From NCBI RefSeq assembly GCF_001468485.1, contig NZ_LODI01000004.1, positions 47,216 to 111,215 on the forward strand: DNA of 64,000 nucleotides, given 5' to 3'. A model generated the notes under the pieces. That model was not told where the DNA came from. It worked only from the letters and a program-made list of their open reading frames with translations, and made no database searches. The DNA is from Pseudoalteromonas sp. H71 (GTDB lineage Bacteria; Pseudomonadota; Gammaproteobacteria; Enterobacterales; Alteromonadaceae). Below are positions 55,503 through 64,000 of this stretch, one piece after another; the first letter of the stretch is position 1; each line of letters opens with the position of its first letter. A program made the translations under genes and the position numbers.

Positions 55503-56078
55503 TTATGAGCGAGCAGCCGGTTTAAGCTGCTCGTACTCTACTTTTATTTGCTTAAATGCATTCTCGCAGCCAGTAGGTTTGTCTGGGTGGTTCGCCAGTG
55601 CAAGCTGTCGCCAACGTTTTTGTAATTCTTTAAGTGAAAAATCATTTGTTAGCTGCCACTTTGCCAAAAGTGTGTCAAAGTGATCTTCTGTTAAAGCTGG
55701 CGCGCTATTTACCCTCTTAAACTTTTGCCAAAAACTTGTGAGTAGCTCATTAATTTGCTCTTCGCTTGCTTCGTAATTCCCCCAGTCTAAATAATAATCT
55801 TTTAAGTTAGATTTAAGCGTTGCTGGGTTTTCTATATCCGTTTCAATGAACTCTATATGAAGTGTTGATATTAAGAGACTTTTAGGGTGAAGTTGTTCCT
55901 GTAGTTGATACAATGCATTCATAATTAAAAAATTACGCTTAAATAAATCACGTTCAGGGTTTTTATCAAGTGGCTTAATTGTACCACAATTAATAAGCTC
56001 AGCTGCTAGGATATGAACTTGCCACACTTTTTGGGTTAATATTAAGTCAAATATTCGGTCAATCAGTGGGTTAAGCAT
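55503..56078 (-). CDS. DNA-J-related protein with C-terminal J domain
   Basis: A 191-residue protein. Residues 1-130 form the DNAJ_related N-terminal region (LNPLIDRIFDLILTQKVWQVHILAAELI; RDLFKRNFLIMNALYQLQEQ), and residues about 140-190 a J domain with the HPD motif (WRQLALANHPDKPTGCENAF). Cochaperone role for DnaK by analogy. A hairpin (55510-55533: CGAGCAGC / GCTGCTCG) overlaps its final codons and ends the convergent dbpA transcript as well. Confidence 0.88.
   Translation of the reverse strand: MLNPLIDRIFDLILTQKVWQVHILAAELINCGTIKPLDKNPERDLFKRNFLIMNALYQLQEQLHPKSLLISTLHIEFIETDIENPATLKSNLKDYYLDWGNYEASEEQINELLTSFWQKFKRVNSAPALTEDHFDTLLAKWQLTNDFSLKELQKRWRQLALANHPDKPTGCENAFKQIKVEYEQLKPAARS
55510..55533. 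terminator. Hairpin between convergent dbpA and DnaJ-related genes
   Basis: Eight-base perfect stem CGAGCAGC/GCTGCTCG with an eight-base loop, inside the last codons of the minus-strand gene. No strong T run. Confidence 0.6.
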
Positions 56079-56120
56079 TGTTTAGGTCCTAGTATTTAGT
56101 GTATCTTCAGTACAGATTAC

Positions 56121-56138
56121 ATTGTTACACGTAACAAT
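56121..56138. promoter_or_regulatory. Perfect inverted repeat upstream of the TPR hybrid kinase gene
   Basis: ATTGTTAC-AC-GTAACAAT: eight-base arms with a two-base centre, 16 bases before the kinase start and 42 bases from the divergent DnaJ-related start. Its position across the likely transcript start suggests an operator for an unidentified dimeric repressor. Confidence 0.5.
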
Positions 56139-56154
56139 TTGAAGGATTAAAATT

Positions 56155-58965
56155 ATGCATGGCAAGCTCAAGTGCCTCTTATTCATTGTATGCAGTTTGT
56201 TCTATTTGCCAAGTTATGCTCAACAATCAGAACCATTATTAGAAGAGTTTAAACAACAACAACAATGGGATGCAAAGCTTGAATTGGGTAACGCCTTACT
56301 TAATAACCAACGTATTACAGCTCAAAGTCGTGCTGAAATATATGCAGGCCTTGCCGATACTGCGCTGTCGAGCGGCCACTATAGTGATGCTTTTAATTAC
56401 TTTAAATTATTAGAGCAAGAAACTTCTGGATCACTTTTTCCTAGCGAGCACTTTCGTGCGATTAAAATGCAAGGTGTTGCACTTTTTTATCAAGGCTTGT
56501 TTAAACAAGCAATTACTCAATATACCCGCGCACTTGATATTGCAAAAATTAATAACCAACCATTAGAGCAAGCAAACTTATTGAATAATATTGGTTTAGC
56601 TTATTTTAATATGCATAAATTAGTAGCAACGCTTGATTACTACCTAAAAGCAAAAGAGATTTACGAAAAAGTGGGTAGTGAACAGGATAAAGGCGATATT
56701 TTAATTAACATAGCGGGCGTGTATATACGCTTATCTCGTTATGAAAATGCCATGAGTATTTATCAAGACGTGTTAAAAATTTTTCGCAAGTTAGATGATA
56801 ATTTGGGTATTGCTATGGTGCATAATAATATGGGGGTGGTTTATTTTGAAAGCAACCAGCTAGATTTAGCGATGCATTACTACCAATTAGCAACCCGCTA
56901 TTACCTATCCGTCAACAATATGAATAAGTTAGCGACTCAGTACACTAACATTGCAAACGTTAATATTATTCTTAATAAAGTGGAATTAGCGTATGAGCAA
57001 GCGCAATTAGCGATAGAGTACTCACTTAAAATTGATAATAAAAACTTAGAGCTCACTGCACTGCAAACTCTCGCAAAAGTCCAGCTTGTAAGGGGAATGT
57101 TAGATGAGGCAAAAACGAATATTGAACGCGTTTTTGAATTACTCAAAGAGCATAGTAATGATCGCATTATGCGAGATGGACTTGGCACCCATGCTTTGAT
57201 TGAGGCAAGTAGGGGGAACTACGAAAATGCAATGCAGTTGCATGAAAAGTACAATAACGAACTACGCAAATTAAGAAGTGACTCTATTGTTAAAGCCTTA
57301 GCCGTGCTAGAAAAACAATTTAAAGCCACACAATTGAATCAAGAAATTAAAGAGCTGAAACAAGACCGTAAATTACAAGAGTTAAAAATGAAGCAGCGTT
57401 CGCAGTTAACGGTGTTTATTTTTGTACTGTTATTTTTAGTCATAGTGACAGGGGTTGCTTTATATCGACGCGGCGCAGAAAAACGGGCAAAACAATATTT
57501 AGCTGAACAGGTGGCGCAACGCACAGCAGAGCTTCAAGGTGTTGCCCAAGAGTTGAGAGCAGCTAATGATGTTAAAAGTCAATTTTTGGCTAATGTTAGC
57601 CATGAAATAAGAACACCATTAACGGCGATTCTCGGACAAACAGACGACTTAATGAATGGTTTATACGAGCCTGAACAGCTAAAAGATGAGTTAGCTATTA
57701 TTCAGCGGCACAGTAATCATCTAAAAAGCTTGATAAACGATGTACTCGATTTAAGTAAAATAGAGGCGAATAGATTAGAGCTTAATGTTTCGTGTTTCGA
57801 CATGGTGCAACTGGTAAATGATGTGCACGCTATGTTCAGTCCTCAGGCAAAAGCAAAAACCCTTCGGCTTGTGCTTGAAAATAAGGTGGGCGATGAGTTT
57901 TACACCCGCCTTGATTTAATGCGAGTAAAACAAATTCTTATCAATTTGTGTGCTAATGCAATCAAGTTCACTCAATCAGGACAGGTGGTAATTGTATTAA
58001 ATAAATCAGAGCAAGGTATTGTTTTTATTGTTAAAGATACCGGTATAGGTATGAACTCCTCACAATTAAAACTCATTTTTGAATACTTTAGCCAAGCAGA
58101 TAACAGCATTAGTCGGCGGTTTGGTGGTACAGGTTTAGGGCTTAGTTTATCGCAGCAGCTCGCTTCTATGATGGGCGGATATATAAGCGTACAAAGTGAA
58201 TATAAAAAAGGAAGTCAATTCTCGTTCTTTTTACCTTGTGCGCAAGTATCCAGTGAACACAGTGATATTGGGCAAATAGAGCAAAATAAAAAGCAGCTAA
58301 GCGGTACTGTGCTTCTTGCAGAGGATCACGCAGATAACCGCAGATTCATTAGCCGTTATTTGCGCTCTTTAGGGCTTGATGTAATTGCAGTCGAAAACGG
58401 CGAGCAAGCTGTAGAGCAATGCTTACAAATATACCCAGACCTTGTACTTCTTGATATTCAAATGCCAATAATGGATGGGCGAGCTGCCTTTGAGTTATTG
58501 AAAAAATGTGGTTTTCAACGGCCAATATTTGCGCTCACTGCAAACGCAATGAGTCACGAAATAGACGACTACCTTACATTAGGGTTTACTGGTTACCTTG
58601 CAAAGCCATTGGATAAAGACTTATTTTATAAAACCTTGTCAGAAAATTTAGACCAAGTGCATTCAGACGGACCTAATGTATCAAGTGACATAGATATCAG
58701 TGACTTAGTAATAAGCTTTAAACAAAGTTTCAGCTTAGAAAGCGACAACATTACACAGCATTTTTTAAGTGAAGACTTTGACGCTTTGCAAAAAGATAGC
58801 CACCGAATATTAGGTGCGGCACAAATGTTTGCCTTAGAGGAAATAGCTTCAGCTGCGAAAAATTTAGACAGCGCCTTATTGCAAAAAGGCGAAAAAGATA
58901 TGAAATATATTAATCAGCTTGTGTCAGAGCTCCAGGCTGTATTACACAAATATAATGAAACGTAA
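56155..58965 (+). CDS. TPR-containing hybrid histidine kinase (TPR-TM-HisKA-HATPase-REC-Hpt)
   Basis: A 936-residue kinase. Signal peptide (about 1-22), then at least six TPR repeats in the periplasm (about 50-400), a coiled-coil, and a TM helix (about 418-440). Cytoplasmic domains: HisKA with H483 (VSHEIRTPL), HATPase (N box NAIKFT, G box GTGLGL), receiver with D767 (LLDIQMPIMDG), and a C-terminal Hpt-like domain with H883 (SHRILGAAQMFAL). So the whole phosphorelay is within one protein. No regulator gene is adjacent. The signal may be a peptide or protein bound by the TPRs. Confidence 0.92.
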   Translation: MHGKLKCLLFIVCSLFYLPSYAQQSEPLLEEFKQQQQWDAKLELGNALLNNQRITAQSRAEIYAGLADTALSSGHYSDAFNYFKLLEQETSGSLFPSEHFRAIKMQGVALFYQGLFKQAITQYTRALDIAKINNQPLEQANLLNNIGLAYFNMHKLVATLDYYLKAKEIYEKVGSEQDKGDILINIAGVYIRLSRYENAMSIYQDVLKIFRKLDDNLGIAMVHNNMGVVYFESNQLDLAMHYYQLATRYYLSVNNMNKLATQYTNIANVNIILNKVELAYEQAQLAIEYSLKIDNKNLELTALQTLAKVQLVRGMLDEAKTNIERVFELLKEHSNDRIMRDGLGTHALIEASRGNYENAMQLHEKYNNELRKLRSDSIVKALAVLEKQFKATQLNQEIKELKQDRKLQELKMKQRSQLTVFIFVLLFLVIVTGVALYRRGAEKRAKQYLAEQVAQRTAELQGVAQELRAANDVKSQFLANVSHEIRTPLTAILGQTDDLMNGLYEPEQLKDELAIIQRHSNHLKSLINDVLDLSKIEANRLELNVSCFDMVQLVNDVHAMFSPQAKAKTLRLVLENKVGDEFYTRLDLMRVKQILINLCANAIKFTQSGQVVIVLNKSEQGIVFIVKDTGIGMNSSQLKLIFEYFSQADNSISRRFGGTGLGLSLSQQLASMMGGYISVQSEYKKGSQFSFFLPCAQVSSEHSDIGQIEQNKKQLSGTVLLAEDHADNRRFISRYLRSLGLDVIAVENGEQAVEQCLQIYPDLVLLDIQMPIMDGRAAFELLKKCGFQRPIFALTANAMSHEIDDYLTLGFTGYLAKPLDKDLFYKTLSENLDQVHSDGPNVSSDIDISDLVISFKQSFSLESDNITQHFLSEDFDALQKDSHRILGAAQMFALEEIASAAKNLDSALLQKGEKDMKYINQLVSELQAVLHKYNET

Positions 58966-58985
58966 GTACACATTATAACAAATAT

Positions 58986-59012
58986 AAAAAAAGCGCCCAG
59001 GGCGCTTTTTTT
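58986..59012. terminator. Bidirectional terminator between kinase and rho
   Basis: AAAAAAGCGCCC / GGGCGCTTTTTT with a two-base centre: strong GC core with T runs on both strands, serving both convergent genes. Confidence 0.92.
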
Positions 59013-59029
59013 GTATTACTTAAATGCGT

Positions 59030-60289
59030 TTATTGACGTTTCATCGAATCAAAAAACTCATCATTGGTTTTACTCATTGATAGTTTATCGATTAAAAATT
59101 CCATGGCGTCAATCTCTGACATTTCATGAACGATTTTACGTAAAATCCATAGCTTTTGAAGCTCATCTGGCTTAGTAAGTAGTTCTTCACGGCGAGTACC
59201 AGAGCGGTTAAAGTCGATAGCTGGGAATACACGTCTTTCCGCAATTTTACGGTTAAGGTGTAATTCCATGTTACCAGTACCTTTAAACTCTTCGTAGATT
59301 ACTTCATCCATTTTTGAGCCAGTATCGATAAGCGCAGTGGCTATAATTGTTAAGCTACCACCTTCTTCAACATTACGTGCTGCACCAAAGAAACGCTTAG
59401 GTTTGTGAAGTGCATTAGCATCAACACCACCGGTAAGTACTTTACCTGATGAAGGGATCACCGTGTTATAAGCACGCGCTAAACGCGTGATTGAATCAAG
59501 TAAAATAACAACGTCTTTTTTATGCTCAACTAAACGTTTTGCTTTTTCGATAACCATTTCGGCAACTTGGACGTGACGAGACGCAGGTTCGTCAAACGTT
59601 GATGCAATTACCTCACCTTTAACAAGGCGTTGCATTTCAGTTACTTCTTCCGGGCGTTCATCAATAAGTAAAACCATTAATGTAACGTCAGGATGGTTAT
59701 GTGTGATTGATTGTGCAATGTTTTGCAGTAGCATTGTTTTACCCGCTTTTGGCGGTGCTACTAATAAACCACGTTGACCGCGGCCAATTGGTGATGCTAA
59801 ATCAAGTACACGAGCAGTAATGTCTTCTTTACTACCGTTACCACGTTCCATGCGGAAACGTTCGTTTGCATGTAATGGGGTTAAGTTTTCAAAAAGAATT
59901 TTAGTACGAGAATTTTCAGGTTTATCAAAGTTAACTTCGTTTACTTTAAGTAATGCAAAGTAACGTTCGCCGTCTTTTGGTGGACGAATAAGGCCTGAAA
60001 TTGAGTCGCCAGTACGCATACTGAAACGGCGAATTTGGCTCGGTGATACATAAATGTCATCTGGGCCAGCTAAGTAAGAAGCTTCTGATGATCTTAAAAA
60101 GCCAAAACCATCTTGCAAAATCTCAAGCACACCGCCGCCGAAGATATTTTCTCCGCCTTTGGCATGGGATTTTAATATGGTAAAAATGATATCTTGCTTT
60201 CTTAAGCGGGCTACGTTTTCGAGCCCCATGGACTCAGCTAAGTTTACAAGTTCTTTTATAGACTTGTCTTTTAATTCGCGTAAATGCAT
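59030..60289 (-). CDS. rho: Transcription termination factor Rho
   Basis: A 419-residue hexameric RNA-dependent ATPase, colinear with E. coli Rho. The N-terminal RNA-binding domain (about 50-125: [29 protein letters not shown]) is followed by the ATPase with the P-loop APPKAGKT, Walker [17 protein letters not shown], and Q-loop [17 protein letters not shown]. It follows trxA on the same strand with a terminator between, leaving about 140 bases for its own leader, where Rho usually regulates itself. Confidence 0.98.
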   Translation of the reverse strand: MHLRELKDKSIKELVNLAESMGLENVARLRKQDIIFTILKSHAKGGENIFGGGVLEILQDGFGFLRSSEASYLAGPDDIYVSPSQIRRFSMRTGDSISGLIRPPKDGERYFALLKVNEVNFDKPENSRTKILFENLTPLHANERFRMERGNGSKEDITARVLDLASPIGRGQRGLLVAPPKAGKTMLLQNIAQSITHNHPDVTLMVLLIDERPEEVTEMQRLVKGEVIASTFDEPASRHVQVAEMVIEKAKRLVEHKKDVVILLDSITRLARAYNTVIPSSGKVLTGGVDANALHKPKRFFGAARNVEEGGSLTIIATALIDTGSKMDEVIYEEFKGTGNMELHLNRKIAERRVFPAIDFNRSGTRREELLTKPDELQKLWILRKIVHEMSEIDAMEFLIDKLSMSKTNDEFFDSMKRQ

Positions 60290-60433
60290 ATTGGTGGGTT
60301 CTTTATTACAATTGTCATACTCAAAGTCGCTTTGATCGTTGAGTGAGGTTGGTTGAATATAACTAAGGATTAGTTGGCTTTATAAACTAGCAGTTCACTG
60401 GCATAGCGTCCAGTGTTTATACAAAATAAATTC

Positions 60434-60459
60434 AAAAAAAGGGCAAAAGCCCTTTTTTT
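60434..60459. terminator. Terminator after trxA
   Basis: AAAAAAAGGGC / GCCCTTTTTTT with a four-base loop; T runs in both directions. It separates trxA from rho. Confidence 0.92.
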
Positions 60460-60471
60460 AGTTCTAGTCTA

Positions 60472-60798
60472 TTAGATGTTGTTATCTAAAAACTCGATAA
60501 GTTGTGTTTTTGAAAGTGCACCAACTTTAGTTGCAGCAACTTGGCCATCTTTAAAAAGAAGCAAAGTAGGGATGCCACGAATACCAAATTTAGGCGGAGT
60601 GCCAGCATTTTGGTCAATATTAAGTTTAGCAACAGCAACACGACCGTCGTATTCATCAGCAACTTCGTTAAGAATAGGGGCGATCATTTTACAAGGTCCG
60701 CACCATTCAGCCCAGAAGTCTACTAGTACAGGCTTGTCTGATTGTAATACGTCAGCTTCAAAGCTATCGTCAGTAATTTGGATTATTTTCTCGCTCAT
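60472..60798 (-). CDS. trxA: Thioredoxin 1
   Basis: A 108-residue thioredoxin with the active site WCGPCKM and conserved cis-Pro in [14 protein letters not shown]. Cytosolic disulfide reductase. Divergent from rhlB with a 91-base shared promoter region, and upstream of rho, the classical arrangement in gammaproteobacteria. Confidence 0.98.
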   Translation of the reverse strand: MSEKIIQITDDSFEADVLQSDKPVLVDFWAEWCGPCKMIAPILNEVADEYDGRVAVAKLNIDQNAGTPPKFGIRGIPTLLLFKDGQVAATKVGALSKTQLIEFLDNNI

Positions 60799-60889
60799 TG
60801 CGCTCTCCGATTTAGTTAGGCGAAATATTTAGTGCGTATTTAAACACTCTTGTTTCTTATTGCAAGTTTAAACGTTATGCTTAAACGCT

Positions 60890-62167
60890 ATGACTAAGAC
60901 ACATTTAACCGATAAAAAGTTTTCAGACTTTGCTATCGCACCGGAAGTGGTTGCCGGTCTAACCGAGAATGGGTTTGAATACTGCACACCTATTCAAGCA
61001 AAATGCCTACCTTTTATTTGTGACGGACGCGATATTGCGGGCCAAGCACAAACGGGTACTGGCAAAACGTTGGCATTTTTAACTGCCACGTGCCATCGGT
61101 TATTACAATCTAGCAAAGCACCTAGTAAACATCCAAGAGCCCTGATCATGGCCCCTACTCGGGAGCTTGCGATTCAGATACACAAAGATGCAAAAATTTT
61201 AGCGCCACACTGTAATCTTAACTTAGGTTTAGTATATGGTGGCGAAGATTACGAAAAACAACGTGCACAATTAGAAAAAGGCGTAGATATTTTAATTGGT
61301 ACGACAGGTCGTTTAATCGATTTGTACAAGCAAGGCTGTTACACCCTTAATGAAATAGAGGTTGTCGTGCTTGACGAAGCCGATCGTATGTTCGATTTAG
61401 GCTTCATAAAAGATATACGTTATATGTTTGATCGTATGCCAGATACATCAAAGAGATTAAACTTATTATTTTCTGCGACTTTATCGTACCGCGTACAAGA
61501 GCTTGCGTTTGAACACATGACCAACCCAGAACATGTACAAATTGAGCCTGACGTAAAAACTGGTAAACGCATAAAAGAAGAGCTGTTTCACCCATCGCAA
61601 GAAGATAAAATTAAGCTTTTATTAACTTTGATCGAAGAAGAATGGCCAGATAAAGCCATTGTATTTGCAAACACTAAGCACAGTTGTGAAACCGTGTATG
61701 CGTGGTTAAAAGCTGATGGCCATCGTGTTGGTATGCTAACAGGTGATGTAAATCAGAAAAAACGTCAAAGCATCTTAGCGCAATTTAGCAAAGGCGAATT
61801 AGACTTTTTAGTTGCAACCGATGTTGCCGCGCGTGGTTTGCATATACCAGAAGTAAGTCATGTATTTAACTTTGACTTACCTGATGACTGTGAAGATTAT
61901 GTTCACCGCATTGGTAGAACAGGTCGTGCGGGTGCATCAGGGCATGCAATAAGCTTTGCATGTGAACAATATGCTTATAACCTACATGAAATTGAAGAAT
62001 ATATAGAGCACAGCATTCCTTTATCTCATTACGATAAAGCCGCTTTGTTAGACGACCTAACTAAGCCTATTATTCAAAGAAAGCGCAACTATTCAAATGG
62101 TCCTCGTAATCGTAGTAATAACAACGGACGTCGCCCAAATAATAGTTACCAAAAAGGACGGTCGTAA
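60890..62167 (+). CDS. rhlB: ATP-dependent RNA helicase RhlB
   Basis: A 425-residue DEAD-box helicase, the degradosome helicase. Opening [36 protein letters not shown] is diagnostic. Motifs: [35 protein letters not shown] basic Arg/Asn/Gly-rich tail (about 405-425) provides RNA contact. Adjacent to trxA and gppA as in E. coli. Confidence 0.97.
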   Translation: MTKTHLTDKKFSDFAIAPEVVAGLTENGFEYCTPIQAKCLPFICDGRDIAGQAQTGTGKTLAFLTATCHRLLQSSKAPSKHPRALIMAPTRELAIQIHKDAKILAPHCNLNLGLVYGGEDYEKQRAQLEKGVDILIGTTGRLIDLYKQGCYTLNEIEVVVLDEADRMFDLGFIKDIRYMFDRMPDTSKRLNLLFSATLSYRVQELAFEHMTNPEHVQIEPDVKTGKRIKEELFHPSQEDKIKLLLTLIEEEWPDKAIVFANTKHSCETVYAWLKADGHRVGMLTGDVNQKKRQSILAQFSKGELDFLVATDVAARGLHIPEVSHVFNFDLPDDCEDYVHRIGRTGRAGASGHAISFACEQYAYNLHEIEEYIEHSIPLSHYDKAALLDDLTKPIIQRKRNYSNGPRNRSNNNGRRPNNSYQKGRS

Positions 62168-62210
62168 TAAACCGTTTGCATAAGTAGTAGTAACTAGAGG
62201 TTTTTGAACG

Positions 62211-63704
62211 GTGGGGCAACTTATACCGCAAAAAAATGTATACGCAGTTATTGATTTGGGATCAAATAGCTTTCATATGCTTATTGCCAAATCAGTGGCT
62301 GGCGGTTTACAAACGATTGGTCGCGTAAAACGCAAGGTTAGGCTAGCCGCCGGGCTTGATAAAGATAATGTATTAAGCACCGAGGCTATGCAGCGAGGCT
62401 GGGAATGCCTCGCGCTTTTTGCTGAGCGTTTACAAGATATTCCAAATCAAAATATTACCATAGTAGCTACAGCTACATTACGCTTGGCAACTAATGCTGA
62501 AGTGTTTAAAGCGCAAGCTGAAAAAATTCTTGGCCATAAAATCAACGTTATTAGTGGTGAACTAGAGGCGCGTACCATATACAAAGGTGTAGCGCACACT
62601 TCAGCATGTACCGGCAAACAGCTCGTTATTGACATTGGTGGTGCAAGTACCGAAGTAGTGATTGGTAAAGAATTTGATGCCCTTTTATACAAGAGCCTCA
62701 ACATGGGGTGTGTTACTTACCTTGAGCGTTATTTTAAAGATTGCTTATTAACACATAGTAATTTCAATACCGCTATAAAGGCCGCTCGAGCTGTTATCGA
62801 TAATATAGCACCTGAATACAAAGCCGCAGGGTGGCAAATTGCATCAGGCGCATCAGGTACAGTGCAGGCTATTCAAGAAATAATGGTGGCACAAAACCTT
62901 GATGACCTTCTTACTTTAGAAAAACTAAATTCAATAAAAGAGCAATCAATTGCATTTAAAACCATTGCTGCGTTAGACCTTCCAGGTTTAAGCGAAGACC
63001 GTCGATTAGTCTTTGTATCGGGTCTTGCTATTTTGATTGCTTTGTTTGAATCATTAAATATTGAAAAAATGGGGCTTGCAGGCGGTGCACTTCGTGAAGG
63101 TGTTTTATATAGCATGGTGCCAGAGTTTCATAATAGCGATATAAGAAAGCGAACAGTTGATGGGTTTATGAGTCGCTACCATGTTGACCAAAAACAAGCA
63201 TCACGAGTTTCTAGTTTAGCTATTGAACTCGCACAAAGCATTAATGAAGATTGGCCAATTAATCACTTAAATGGCTTACCCCTGTTAAAAGCCGTTGCGC
63301 AGTTACATGAAATCGGCTTACTAATAGAGTATAAGCAGTATCATAAGCATACAGCGTATATTCTAGAAAATACCGACATGCCTGGTTTTTCGCAATCAGA
63401 GCACAGGTTAATTGTGGCAGTAGCCGATGCGCATCGCTCTGATATACCAAAAGACAGCTTTAGTACGTTAGGTGCAAACAACCTTCTTGCGCAGTACATC
63501 GTAAGATTACTGCGGGTATCTGTTATTTTGTCAATGAGACGACAAGATGATGTCCTGCCAAACTTTGAATTAACTGCTAAAAATGAAGTTTTAACACTAA
63601 CATTCGAAAATAACTGGTTAAAAGAACATCCATTAATGGCTAGTGAGCTACAGCAAGAGTCTAAACAGCAAAGTAAACTTGGTTGGAAGCTAGTCGTTCA
63701 TTAA
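62211..63704 (+). CDS. gppA: Ppx/GppA family phosphatase, GppA-type
   Basis: A 497-residue enzyme of the exopolyphosphatase/guanosine-5'-triphosphate,3'-diphosphate phosphatase family. AVIDLGSNSFHMLIAK and VIDIGGASTEVVIG are the two phosphate-binding motifs of the ASKHA domain; the C-terminal half is the HD-like domain. Position next to rhlB and length (E. coli GppA 494) favour GppA, which converts pppGpp to ppGpp; dual polyphosphatase activity is possible. It starts at GTG 62211, with an in-frame stop just upstream and AGAGG 10 bases before. Confidence 0.92.
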   Translation: MGQLIPQKNVYAVIDLGSNSFHMLIAKSVAGGLQTIGRVKRKVRLAAGLDKDNVLSTEAMQRGWECLALFAERLQDIPNQNITIVATATLRLATNAEVFKAQAEKILGHKINVISGELEARTIYKGVAHTSACTGKQLVIDIGGASTEVVIGKEFDALLYKSLNMGCVTYLERYFKDCLLTHSNFNTAIKAARAVIDNIAPEYKAAGWQIASGASGTVQAIQEIMVAQNLDDLLTLEKLNSIKEQSIAFKTIAALDLPGLSEDRRLVFVSGLAILIALFESLNIEKMGLAGGALREGVLYSMVPEFHNSDIRKRTVDGFMSRYHVDQKQASRVSSLAIELAQSINEDWPINHLNGLPLLKAVAQLHEIGLLIEYKQYHKHTAYILENTDMPGFSQSEHRLIVAVADAHRSDIPKDSFSTLGANNLLAQYIVRLLRVSVILSMRRQDDVLPNFELTAKNEVLTLTFENNWLKEHPLMASELQQESKQQSKLGWKLVVH

Positions 63705-63706
63705 GT

Positions 63707-63730
63707 AAAAAGGCCCTTGCGGGCCTTTTT
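63707..63730. terminator. Terminator after gppA
   Basis: AAAAAGGCCC / GGGCCTTTTT with a four-base loop, two bases after the stop, efficient in both directions. Confidence 0.93.
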
Positions 63731-63803
63731 AGTGTTTAAAGTAATCGTTTCGATTAAAATACGTGCGAACAGCATATTTTTTCAAGTTTTCTTCAAAAAA
63801 GGG

Positions 63804-63831
63804 TTGATCTGTTTTTGGATCTCCCTATAAT
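63804..63831 (+). promoter_or_regulatory. rRNA operon promoter P1-type
   Basis: TTGATC (63804-63809), 16-base spacer, TATAAT (63826-63831) preceded by CTCCC and followed by a GC-rich discriminator (GCGACCCCACTGAGACGG) that closely resembles E. coli rrn P1. Upstream A/T tracts (63770-63803) look like an UP element. GC-rich discriminator implies stringent and growth-rate control. Confidence 0.85.
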
Positions 63832-63941
63832 GCGACCCCACTGAGACGGCAGAGCAGGCAACGCTTAGCGAGCCAAGCAAACCACATTAGTGAGTCGAGT
63901 GAAACTTAGGTTTAGATTTTTATAAAGTTTAAAATTAAGTG

Positions 63942-63969
63942 TTGACAAAAACACAGGAAAGCGTAAGAT
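63942..63969 (+). promoter_or_regulatory. Second rRNA-type promoter
   Basis: TTGACA (63942-63947), 16-base spacer, TAAGAT (63964-63969). With the P1-type promoter 138 bases upstream this is the tandem layout of an rRNA operon leader. The 16S gene is not inside the window. Confidence 0.8.
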
Positions 63970-64000
63970 TCGCTTCCCTTGAGTCGCTAAGGCAACTCAA

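Noticed and set aside
1..64000. CRISPR arrays, tRNA genes, prophage or complete insertion sequences
   Set aside because: No regularly spaced repeats, cloverleaf sequences, phage structural genes or intact transposases were found on reading both strands.

Overview
The window is a chromosomal segment from a marine gammaproteobacterium, most likely Pseudoalteromonas or a close relative. I base this on the low-to-moderate GC content, strong similarity of the housekeeping proteins to E. coli orthologues, an exported-hydrolase repertoire typical of Alteromonadales, and gammaproteobacterial gene orders (yigB-xerC-DUF484-dapF-lysA-lptM // cyaY, hemCDXY, trxA // rhlB-gppA). The genus is inferred from pattern recognition, not from a search.

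Layout. 1-6.5 kb: a DUF2721 membrane protein, a large exported subtilisin-like protease and a lipoprotein-type oligopeptidase B. 6.5-10.3 kb: an OmpR-type response regulator and its histidine kinase, downstream of two tandem spondin-domain exported proteins. 10.4-14.7 kb: two small membrane proteins, then folM-folE-folX (a complete tetrahydromonapterin set), nadE and a YceH-type gene. 14.7-20 kb: a CHASE-PAS-GAF hybrid kinase and ycaO. 20-26.8 kb: a penicillin-acylase-family enzyme and an MBL hydrolase, a GNAT-nitrilase fusion coupled to an SMR exporter, an EamA transporter and a MAPEG protein. 26.9-31.3 kb: a BlaI/BlaR1-like pair with two likely operators, an RluF-like pseudouridine synthase and small genes. 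31-41 kb: the conserved yigB-xerC-DUF484-dapF-lysA-lptM operon divergent from cyaY-esterase-DUF2914-hemC-hemDX-hemY, with hemD and hemX fused and cyaA absent from its usual place. 41-45.5 kb: add, a CBS protein, fre and ubiD. 45.5-59 kb: a more variable block (chemoreceptor, MliC-like inhibitor, a MITE-like element abutting a DUF808 gene, a zinc-ribbon/Sel1 protein, an M28 peptidase, a TonB-dependent siderophore receptor with a Fur-like box, dbpA, a DnaJ-related gene, a TPR hybrid kinase). 59-63.7 kb: rho, trxA, rhlB, gppA. The last 200 bases carry tandem rRNA-type promoters, so an rRNA operon almost certainly starts just beyond the window.

Themes. Many products are exported hydrolases (S8, S9, M28, penicillin acylase, MBL), fitting a heterotroph that degrades proteins. 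Three sensor-kinase systems, a chemoreceptor and an M56/BlaI pair give a high sensory content. I see no CRISPR array, prophage, tRNA gene or complete insertion sequence. Nothing here is a clearly new multi-gene system. The best candidates for a second look are the MITE-like element at the DUF808 promoter, the hemD-hemX fusion with an internal start signal, the M56-TonB/BlaI locus with its paired operators, and the spondin pair next to a two-component system.
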